Shown here: positions 58,276-64,000 of the stretch, piece by piece
Layout of the letters: every line of letters starts with the position of its first letter
Numbering within the stretch: the stretch's first letter is position 1
Source: Pedobacter cryoconitis
GTDB lineage: Bacteria; Bacteroidota; Bacteroidia; Sphingobacteriales; Sphingobacteriaceae
NCBI RefSeq assembly: GCF_014200595.1
Contig: NZ_JACHCG010000001.1
Span: 2,790,001-2,854,000, forward strand
Direction of reading: 5' to 3'
DNA: 64,000 bases
The notes under the pieces: model-generated
Databases searched by the model: none
The model's input: only the letters and a program-made list of their open reading frames with translations
What the model was told of the DNA's origin: nothing
Translations under genes and position numbers: made by a program

Positions 58276-58310
58276 AAAAAGCCTTTCATCGAATGATGAA
58301 AGGCTTTTTT
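58276..58310 (+). terminator. Strong terminator after tRNA-Asp
   Basis: AAAAAGCCTTTCATC, GAAT, GATGAAAGGCTTTTTT: a 15-pair stem followed by T residues, 24 bases after the tRNA. Confidence 0.9.
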
Positions 58311-58313
58311 GAT

Positions 58314-58339
58314 TTGGGTTCGAGCCCCATATTCTACCA
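58314..58339 (+). pseudogene. Orphan tRNA 3'-end-like fragment
   Basis: TGGG-TTCGAGC-CCCA forms the T arm of a tRNA (stem of four pairs, loop of seven with T54-T55-C56 and A58), followed by ATATTCTACCA like an acceptor end with CCA. No 5' half precedes it; the terminator of tRNA-Asp does. It is not a copy of the neighbouring tRNA-Asp end. Such fragments often mark where an integrating element ended. Confidence 0.5.
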
Positions 58340-58481
58340 TTACAATATTATCCCCAGGTAATTCTTAAAACCACGTAATTGTTTTTGAATCGCGGGATAT
58401 GTATTATTGCCTTTAAAGGGATAAAAATATTTGATTTGGGGACTTGAGTGGTCAATAAATTTTACTGTACGATAAATGTTG

Positions 58482-58489
58482 TATATTTG
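58482..58489 (+). promoter_or_regulatory. -7 element of the zeta-toxin operon
   Basis: TATATTTG (TAnnTTTG), 17 bases before the antitoxin-like ATG; the short inverted repeat ATATTTGAATAT overlaps it and could be the operator for autoregulation. Confidence 0.45.
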
Positions 58490-58506
58490 AATATCAGTTC
58501 AGTATT

Positions 58507-58752
58507 ATGGCCAAGAATAAAAAACATCGGCTCATATTTGAGTTATCCAAATCGGAGCGTGAATTACGTTTGAAGAGTGCATTGAATGAGGTTATTCAAT
58601 TGACTGTCGATATGCAGAAACCTTTCGTATATAGGAATAACTTATGCATCCAGCCTAACTTCTTTATCCATCAGTATCCCAATGGAAAGAAATATCTTAT
58701 TTCACAGGACCAGGAAAATTCTAAAGAGAATATCTTAAGAGAGTTAGCCTAA
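58507..58752 (+). CDS. Small antitoxin-like protein paired with zeta-type kinase
   Basis: 81 residues, basic N-terminus (MAKNKKHRL), then ELSKSERELRLKSALNEVIQ and a beta-rich end (NLCIQPNFFIHQYPNGKKYLISQ). It lies four bases before the zeta-type gene in one operon, the place of the antitoxin. It does not resemble the classical epsilon antitoxin; such small partner proteins are common beside zeta-type kinases in Bacteroidota. Role inferred from position. Confidence 0.6.
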   Translation: MAKNKKHRLIFELSKSERELRLKSALNEVIQLTVDMQKPFVYRNNLCIQPNFFIHQYPNGKKYLISQDQENSKENILRELA

Positions 58753-58756
58753 TCCT

Positions 58757-59359
58757 ATGGATAACTTGAGGCTTTTTATAGTTGCGGGACCAAATGGAGC
58801 TGGCAAAAGCCTTTTTTCCAGTAAACTTACGGAATCAGACTATACGGTCTTTGACGGGGATAAACACTTGACCGAGTTTGCTAAGAAATATCCAGAAACA
58901 GGGAGTGACGTATTGTCGAATGCAGTTAACGATCAGATTTTCAAGGTAGAGAAGTTAAAAGCCATTGCCGAACGTAAAAGTTATGCATTTGAGACAAACT
59001 TTAGTGCTTCGGATCCAATGGAGACAGCAAACGAATTTCGTAATGCAGGATATGAAATACATCTTATTTTCATGGGACTCAATTCAATTGAGGAATCGAT
59101 CCAGCGCGTCGAGCAGAGGGTCAGATTGGGTGGTCATAAAGTTGCCGAACCATCCATACGCTATAATTATGAACATGGCTTTAAAAATCTCTATAAACAC
59201 TTTCATGAATTCGATTCTGTCACCCTATATGATAATGCTATTGCCGATATTGCCGAGCCGGTGATTCCAAGGGAAATATTGTATATTCTGGAAGGCAATC
59301 TACATCTTGAAATGAAGAGCTATCCTGAATGGGTGGCACCATTGCTTGATAGATTATAG
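58757..59359 (+). CDS. Zeta-toxin-like P-loop kinase
   Basis: 200 residues. Walker A GPNGAGKS at 11-18, FDGDKHL at 32-38, FETNFS, and the Arg-rich RVEQRVRLGGHKVAEPSIRYNYEHGFKNLY region that holds the substrate and ATP in zeta-type kinases. Zeta toxins phosphorylate UDP-N-acetylglucosamine and so block cell-wall synthesis; other members of the family act differently. The antitoxin-like gene precedes it. It is followed at once by a truncated response regulator. Confidence 0.82.
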   Translation: MDNLRLFIVAGPNGAGKSLFSSKLTESDYTVFDGDKHLTEFAKKYPETGSDVLSNAVNDQIFKVEKLKAIAERKSYAFETNFSASDPMETANEFRNAGYEIHLIFMGLNSIEESIQRVEQRVRLGGHKVAEPSIRYNYEHGFKNLYKHFHEFDSVTLYDNAIADIAEPVIPREILYILEGNLHLEMKSYPEWVAPLLDRL

Positions 59360-59367
59360 TTGTTATT

Positions 59368-59955
59368 ATGTATAATTCATGGGTCAAAATCGAAAAAGCT
59401 CAAAAACATTTATTATTTCTGGATATTCGAATGCCCCAGCTTTCAGGAATTGATTTTTTAAAAACAATAAAAAAGCCACCACAAACTATTTTCACTACAG
59501 CTTACAGAGAATTTGCACTGGAAAGCTATGATTTTGAAATTGTCGATTATCTTCTCAAACCTATTACTTTCGATCGGTTTTTTAAGGCCGTAGAACGCTA
59601 TCTCAGACAGTATCACATACCTGTTAATGTCGTTTCAACTGCTCCTGAAATACCTTTCATTATCTTAAAATCAGGAATCAAAAATTATAAAATCAATGTT
59701 GCAGATATAATATACATTGAAAGTATCAGAGATTATATTAAGATATTAACCACTGAAAGTGAATTGACCATTAAATATAAAATTAGTCATATAGCAATTG
59801 AACTCCGGAGCCAGCGTTTTCTTCGTGTTCACCGTTCATTTATTGTCAATACAGAAAAAATAACCTCCTTTTCTCCATCAATAGTTGAGCTGGGTAAAAA
59901 AGAAATTCCTATTGGCCCCATGTACAAGCAAAGTGTAGATGCAGCCTTAAGATAG
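59368..59955 (+). pseudogene. LytTR response regulator lacking the first third of the receiver
   Basis: 195 residues remain. Receiver part starts at KHLLFLDIRMPQLSG (phospho-acceptor Asp19, normally near residue 55), so the first strand, helix and acidic pocket are lost. The rest is intact: TIFTTAYREFALESYDFEIVDYLLKPI, then a LytTR DNA-binding domain (IIYIESIRDYIKILTTESELTIKYKI and RFLRVHRSFIVNTEKI). Without the acidic pair it cannot be phosphorylated normally. The cut lies right after the zeta-type gene, as if an insertion removed its 5' end. No histidine kinase is near it. Confidence 0.7.
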
Positions 59956-59975
59956 GCCTGAATTTGGTCCGTTTA

Positions 59976-60986
59976 TCAAATCCATTCCTCAGCTTCTGAA
60001 AAATTTAAAGGCTCATAATTAATATACTGAACAAATCTTGGTTTTTGTGAGGTATTAGGGCTGCTGCCATGCGGTAAAGCCTGATGCCAGATGATAAAAT
60101 CTCCTGCATTGGCTGCAATAGGGAAACTGCCCAGTGCATGAAGGTCTTGCTGCCTTGGATTAGCACCTGCCGGAAGTTCACTGAGCCAGTTCTCTACCTT
60201 GTTCTGGAACCCCGGAACAACTGTTAAAGCACCTTGATTTGATGCCGTGTCGGCCAGGTAAAGTATCCCCTGTAAACCAAAGGGAATAGGTAAACTTAAA
60301 CTTACGTCCCAATGCAAATCAGGCCCTGGAAACGTCCATTCATCTGTTTCTGGCGGATTAAAACCTACACGGTCAGCTGTACACCATAAATCTGTACGGC
60401 CCCAGAGCTGTTCATACGCCTGGCGGACAATAACCGACTCTCTGTTCTTTTGAATTAAAGGATGCTGAAATAATTGCACCATAATCCCCTGCCGGGAAGC
60501 ATGATGCTGATACCAAGTTCCGGATTCCTCTCTATTAACTTTTATAGACTGGCAAATGATTTCAATCGTTTCATCACATGCTTTTTTAGAAACAGCATTT
60601 TTTAAAATAAGGTATCCGTTTTGATCCCAGAATTTAAGCTGTTCATCGCTCAGCACATCAGGAATATCTTTATTTAACAAATTCCTGCCACCAAATTCAT
60701 TATTATAACGGGCAATATTTTCAGGCACAGGCATACCTGCTGTTTTAATAATCCAGTCTTCAAATTCTTCAAAACCAGGTACAGTTTCAAATAAATAAAC
60801 AGTAGTCTGCTCCAGCCCTAGTCCTAATGCAGACATCAGGATCTTATCAAATCTCCATTCTTCTTTAGGCACGTCAACAATTATTTTCCCCTCCCTTTTA
60901 AGTAAAGACTTTTCCCAGAACCTTTTCAGGTGCATGATCTGTAATTTTCCTGTTTCCTGTGATGGAGTTAGTGAAGTAGAAAGCAT
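59976..60986 (-). CDS. PhyH-family Fe(II)/2-oxoglutarate dioxygenase
   Basis: 336 residues. Metal triad His225-x-Asp227 (DLHWDVS) and His306 (HQALPHGSS), with Arg317 (KPRFVQY) for the 2-oxoglutarate carboxylate. N-terminal extension of about 100 residues (HLKRFWEKSLLKREGK...) before the jelly-roll core, starting LSDEQLKFWDQNGYLILKN. Substrate unknown; the family includes hydroxylases of fatty acids, amino acids, ectoine and peptides. Two bases after the AspH-like gene, in one operon. Confidence 0.9.
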   Translation of the reverse strand: MLSTSLTPSQETGKLQIMHLKRFWEKSLLKREGKIIVDVPKEEWRFDKILMSALGLGLEQTTVYLFETVPGFEEFEDWIIKTAGMPVPENIARYNNEFGGRNLLNKDIPDVLSDEQLKFWDQNGYLILKNAVSKKACDETIEIICQSIKVNREESGTWYQHHASRQGIMVQLFQHPLIQKNRESVIVRQAYEQLWGRTDLWCTADRVGFNPPETDEWTFPGPDLHWDVSLSLPIPFGLQGILYLADTASNQGALTVVPGFQNKVENWLSELPAGANPRQQDLHALGSFPIAANAGDFIIWHQALPHGSSPNTSQKPRFVQYINYEPLNFSEAEEWI

Positions 60987-60988
60987 AG

Positions 60989-61699
60989 TTACTGATTTAA
61001 AATATTCTGAGCTAAAGGCTGATATTGATTGTATTGCTTTTCAAACTCATCCGCCAGCTGATTCGCCGTTACTGTATTCTGAAATCTTAATGCACCAATC
61101 ATCTCAAGGAGCTGCTGCTGGCAATAATCCGGTATACGACTAAGGTAACTGGCCGAATTTATCAGTTCCCGTAACCAGGTATTTACTTCACAGTCTATAA
61201 CCAGGTGTATCCGGTCTGTTTTCCCTCCATTGGTAACATGATGCCGCAGGTTAGCATTCATATACCAGCATTCTCCCGGCAGCATGGTTATCCGCTGATT
61301 TTGGACATAAAATGCAACATCCGGATTCGTAATCAGGGGAATATGCAGTCTTGCTTCTCCCTGTTCAAAAGAAAGGTCATGATCACAATGCGGCTTGATT
61401 ACCGCCCCGGCAGCCAGATTTAATAATCTTACAGATTTGACTGTACACTGAAAAGTGATCAGTAGTTTTCGGACGGACGGGAACAGATCCAAATTCGGAT
61501 GATCTGCAAAAACGTCATTTGCTGTTAAACCTGGAATAATAGTATCCTGGCCCCCAACTGATCTTAATGGCAATACCGTCCAGCTACCTTCATAGTTATT
61601 ACTATTAAAATGATTATCCCAATGCAGCGAAGCAGATTTCAGCTCCTGATACATTAAAGCATATTCCGGGAATACCGATACTTTAGCACAAACAATCAT
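60989..61699 (-). CDS. Aspartyl/asparaginyl beta-hydroxylase-type dioxygenase
   Basis: 236 residues. Jelly-roll AspH/cis-proline-hydroxylase type: HFNSNNYEGSWTVLPLRS, the metal motif His104-x-Asp106 (KPHCDHDLS), and LRHHVTNGGKTDRIHLVID with the distal His (153/154) and Arg163. Relatives hydroxylate free or peptide-bound amino acids such as proline, asparagine or aspartate. First gene of a two-oxygenase operon; divergent from an AraC regulator. Confidence 0.88.
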   Translation of the reverse strand: MIVCAKVSVFPEYALMYQELKSASLHWDNHFNSNNYEGSWTVLPLRSVGGQDTIIPGLTANDVFADHPNLDLFPSVRKLLITFQCTVKSVRLLNLAAGAVIKPHCDHDLSFEQGEARLHIPLITNPDVAFYVQNQRITMLPGECWYMNANLRHHVTNGGKTDRIHLVIDCEVNTWLRELINSASYLSRIPDYCQQQLLEMIGALRFQNTVTANQLADEFEKQYNQYQPLAQNILNQ

Positions 61700-61747
61700 A
61701 GTATGTTAACAATTAACCAACAAAATAAAGCTGCCAGTTGTATAGCA

Positions 61748-61790
61748 ACAATTTAACATTGAAATACCACAATTTAAAATATATTTCAAT
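61748..61790. promoter_or_regulatory. Direct and inverted repeats, candidate AraC operator
   Basis: ACAATTTAA occurs at 61748-61756 and 61769-61777, 21 bases apart (two helical turns), as AraC half-sites often do. ATTGAAAT (61758-61765) and ATTTCAAT (61783-61790) form an inverted repeat interleaved with them. All lie between the divergent oxygenase operon and the AraC gene. Confidence 0.5.
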
Positions 61791-61856
61791 ATTGTTTACC
61801 CATCATTTAAAGAAACCCGTTCCTGAAAAGCGCGGCTGTTTTTTTATTCAATTGCT

Positions 61857-61864
61857 TAACTTTG
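61857..61864 (+). promoter_or_regulatory. -7 element of the AraC gene
   Basis: TAACTTTG (TAnnTTTG), 22 bases before the AraC ATG at 61887. Confidence 0.5.
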
Positions 61865-61886
61865 CAGCATTATCTGATGCTACATA

Positions 61887-62762
61887 ATGATTCCAACCTA
61901 TAAGATTGAAGACTTCCCATCTAGTAAAGCAATTGAGAATTTATTTAAGCTTGAACGATTTGAAGACCTGTCCTGGCCAAAAAACCTGGAATGGCCCCAT
62001 AAGCACAATTTTTACCAGCTTATCTGGTTAACTGAAGGCGCATTTACGCATACGATAGATTATCATGATATTGCTGTTAAAACTGATACTTTATTGATTA
62101 CTTCTCCAGGTCAGATTCACCTTTTAAATTCACCAGAAAAGGTAAAAGGCTATAGTATCTCATTTACAGAACAATTTCTGCTTGCACATCATACACAAGA
62201 ATCTGTTTTTGAACTCACATTTCTGGATGAAAGTTTAACTACACCGTATTTATGCCTGGATGAAAATGCGAGAAAAGAACTCAAAGCGATTATTGATCCG
62301 ATCATGGAAGAACTGAACAGGGATGAAAAAGCGCCAATCATTATCAATGTTCTTCTTTTTGCTTTACTCAACCGCATCCAAAGACTAATGAATAAAGCAC
62401 AACCAATAATTGCAGATCCATTTCAGGTATTCATGCATAAAAAATTCAAAAAGCTGATAGAACAATATTATAAAAAAGAGCCCGATTTAGCTTTCTATGC
62501 AGACAAGCTGAGTATTTCAGCTAATTATCTCAATAAAATCGTTAAAAATGTAACTGGTAAAACTGCTGGATTAATGGTTCGTGACCGTGGATTGATTGAA
62601 GCGAAACGGATGCTGGTTTACTGCAATTTTTCCATAGGAGAGATTAGCGATCAGCTGGGCTTTAAAGACTTCTCTTATTTTTCCCGCCAATTTAAAAAAA
62701 GGGAAGGATTTACCCCTGCTGGATACCGCAAGCTGATGCACGAAAAGTATATGAGCCATTAA
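61887..62762 (+). CDS. AraC-family regulator with cupin sensor
   Basis: 291 residues. Cupin domain (WPHKHNFYQLIWLTEGAFTHTIDYHDI, LLITSPGQIHLL), then the AraC DNA-binding domain with PDLAFYADKLSISANYLNKIVKN and FSIGEISDQLGFKDFSYFSRQFKKREGFTPAGYRK. It faces the two-oxygenase operon across a 187-base gap that holds candidate half-sites, and also precedes the HSL-type hydrolase on its own strand. Probably controls one or both. Confidence 0.92.
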   Translation: MIPTYKIEDFPSSKAIENLFKLERFEDLSWPKNLEWPHKHNFYQLIWLTEGAFTHTIDYHDIAVKTDTLLITSPGQIHLLNSPEKVKGYSISFTEQFLLAHHTQESVFELTFLDESLTTPYLCLDENARKELKAIIDPIMEELNRDEKAPIIINVLLFALLNRIQRLMNKAQPIIADPFQVFMHKKFKKLIEQYYKKEPDLAFYADKLSISANYLNKIVKNVTGKTAGLMVRDRGLIEAKRMLVYCNFSIGEISDQLGFKDFSYFSRQFKKREGFTPAGYRKLMHEKYMSH

Positions 62763-62870
62763 AGCAGGCAAAGCTATCTGGCACGTAAAGTACCAATATT
62801 GAACCCCAATTTCCTAACTGGCTCTTTGAGTTCATCCGAAATTTGCTGCTATTATATCATTAATAAAAGC

Positions 62871-63761
62871 ATGGACAAAAATTTAAAAATTGCCAGGGAT
62901 TACTTCAAAACGTACCTGGACTTGAACGCACCCATTCCTGAATTGCGTATTCAGGCAGACAAAATGTATGCGACTTTACCAGTAGCTGCCGACATAAAAT
63001 ATGAAACTGTACCTGTGGGGGATTTAAAGGGTGAATGGACAACCTCTCCGGAAGCCAGAGATACACATGTGCTCTATTATATACATGGCGGTGCTTTTTT
63101 AATTGGCAGCCCGGCAACACATCGCGGGGAAATCAGTGAGCTTGGAAGAGCAGGAAAAATGAAAACTTTTGCCCTGGATTATCGCCTTGCACCTGAACAT
63201 CCGTTCCCACAACCTCTGGAAGATATCCTGGAAGGATATATCTGGTTATTGGCCCAGGGATTTGATGCAAAAAACATTATTATTTCTGGTGATTCTGCGG
63301 GTGGAAACGCAACGATTAACTTATTTATTTCCTTACGTGATCAGCGCATACCTATGCCGGCTGGCGGGGTAATTATATCTCCATGGATTGATTTAGGTCA
63401 AAGTGGTGAGACTTATAAGACAAAAGAAGGAATTGACCCTATTGTAAACCTGAAAGCCATTAAAGCACAGACAGCCGCTTATCTGGGCGGCGCAGCTCCT
63501 GATCTTCCGGTTGCCTCTCCTATTTATGCCAACCTGCATGGTCTTCCTCCAACTTATGTTATTGTGGGAGAAGCAGAAGAAATGCTGAGTGAAGCCTTGA
63601 CTTTTACCCACAATGCAGCTATGGCAGGAGTGCATGTCAAATTTGAAGTATGGCCTCAAATGATCCATAATTTCCCCTTATGGCATTCGTTGCTTCCTGA
63701 AGGAAAAGACGCTATAAAAAAAGCAGGGGACTTTATGATTTCTTTAACTGGAAGCATTTAA
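62871..63761 (+). CDS. HSL-family alpha/beta hydrolase
   Basis: 296 residues from ATG 62871 (MDKNLK); an upstream TTG in frame would add 24. Oxyanion motif HGGAF (72-76), nucleophile Ser141 in GDSAGGN, acid in GEAEEML and His in MIHNFPLW, the hormone-sensitive-lipase subfamily pattern. Acts on acyl esters. No signal peptide, so cytoplasmic. Followed by a strong terminator. Confidence 0.92.
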   Translation: MDKNLKIARDYFKTYLDLNAPIPELRIQADKMYATLPVAADIKYETVPVGDLKGEWTTSPEARDTHVLYYIHGGAFLIGSPATHRGEISELGRAGKMKTFALDYRLAPEHPFPQPLEDILEGYIWLLAQGFDAKNIIISGDSAGGNATINLFISLRDQRIPMPAGGVIISPWIDLGQSGETYKTKEGIDPIVNLKAIKAQTAAYLGGAAPDLPVASPIYANLHGLPPTYVIVGEAEEMLSEALTFTHNAAMAGVHVKFEVWPQMIHNFPLWHSLLPEGKDAIKKAGDFMISLTGSI

Positions 63762-63764
63762 TCA

Positions 63765-63800
63765 AAAGCGCACTGTTATCAAAAGATAATAGTGCGCTTT
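63765..63800. terminator. Rho-independent bidirectional terminator
   Basis: AAAGCGCACTGTTATC, AAAA, GATAATAGTGCGCTTT: sixteen pairs including one G-T pair, directly after the hydrolase stop and ahead of the convergent transporter end. Confidence 0.85.
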
Positions 63801-63846
63801 AACAAGATTACAGCAGATTAAGCCCGGGCTTCTTTGCTATAGATAA

Positions 63847-63999
63847 CTATGGCAAAATCAAACCACTGCTTTTAGCTTTAACCCGGTACATCTGAAGCAT
63901 CAGGGAAATTAGTATCAATGATAATCCAATATAGAATCCGGTTGAAAGTACTTTGTTCTCCTTGTACACGATTATTGCGAGCGCTATAGTATATAATGG
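63847..63999 (-). CDS. Transporter C-terminal end (EamA/DMT-like), cut by window edge
   Basis: Open from the right edge to a TAG at 63847-63849: the last 50 residues. One amphipathic turn (LYTIALAIIVYKENKVLSTG) then a membrane helix (FYIGLSLILISLMLQM) and a basic tail (YRVKAKS). This pattern fits the last helices of EamA-type drug/metabolite transporters. The rest lies outside, so the call is tentative. Confidence 0.55.
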   Translation of the reverse strand, partial: PLYTIALAIIVYKENKVLSTGFYIGLSLILISLMLQMYRVKAKSSGLILP

Positions 64000-64000
64000 C

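Noticed and set aside
58507..59359. Plasmid-type epsilon/zeta addiction module
   Set aside because: The small partner does not resemble epsilon, and no plasmid replication or partition gene is near, so only zeta-type kinase is claimed.

Overview
The window is AT-rich DNA from a member of the Bacteroidota, most likely a Sphingobacteriaceae species close to Pedobacter. This is inferred from AsmA, MocR, AraC, SUKH and DHA2-type proteins of that flavour, from starts preceded by A-rich leaders rather than Shine-Dalgarno sequences, and from several matches to the Bacteroidota -7 promoter element TAnnTTTG. No IS element, CRISPR array, rRNA or prophage was seen. There is one tRNA.

Positions 1-22161 hold the head of a biosynthetic operon read leftward. 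A single gene of about 20.7 kb encodes a trans-acyltransferase polyketide synthase of about 6900 residues with no AT domain. Its layout is KS1-DH-KR-ACP-DH-like-ACP / KS2-DH-KR-ACP / KS3-DH-ACP / KS4-DH-KR-ACP / KS5-KR. One base after its stop, a second gene starts with a methyltransferase-like region and runs off the left edge, so the fifth module is split over two proteins. The DH-like domain between two ACPs lacks the usual catalytic Asp. The long upstream gap carries a possible 43-codon leader gene and several strong inverted repeats, including a perfect 24-bp palindrome.

Positions 22162-31807 hold a secreted esterase; a five-gene leftward run (ArsR-like regulator, metallophosphoesterase, SUKH-like protein, MarR regulator, APH-like kinase); a lipoprotein; a gamma-glutamyltransferase/patatin pair; and a PhnA-domain protein.

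Positions 31869-46124 hold a retropepsin-FKBP fusion, an IclR regulator and an aldo/keto reductase that share an operator-like sequence, an AraC regulator divergent from an MFS/phosphoesterase pair, a membrane AraC protein, a tripartite efflux operon (TolC, HlyD/EmrA, MFS), an NTF2-like protein, a GNAT protein and a MocR regulator whose candidate boxes lie before itself and before the GNAT gene.

Positions 46283-58125 are mostly housekeeping and envelope functions: an outer-membrane barrel, a PAS histidine kinase, thiD, an AsmA protein, a degenerate aspartyl-protease-like protein, an Rrf2/NAD(P)-reductase operon with a near-perfect operator, a pentapeptide-repeat protein coupled to a small barrel protein, and a PepSY reductase-like protein.

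Positions 58127-64000 look like a small integration hot spot: tRNA-Asp with promoter and terminator, an orphan tRNA 3'-end-like fragment, a zeta-type toxin pair and a response regulator missing its N-terminus. Then come two adjacent but unrelated Fe(II)/2-oxoglutarate oxygenases divergent from an AraC regulator, an HSL-type esterase and the C-terminal end of a transporter.
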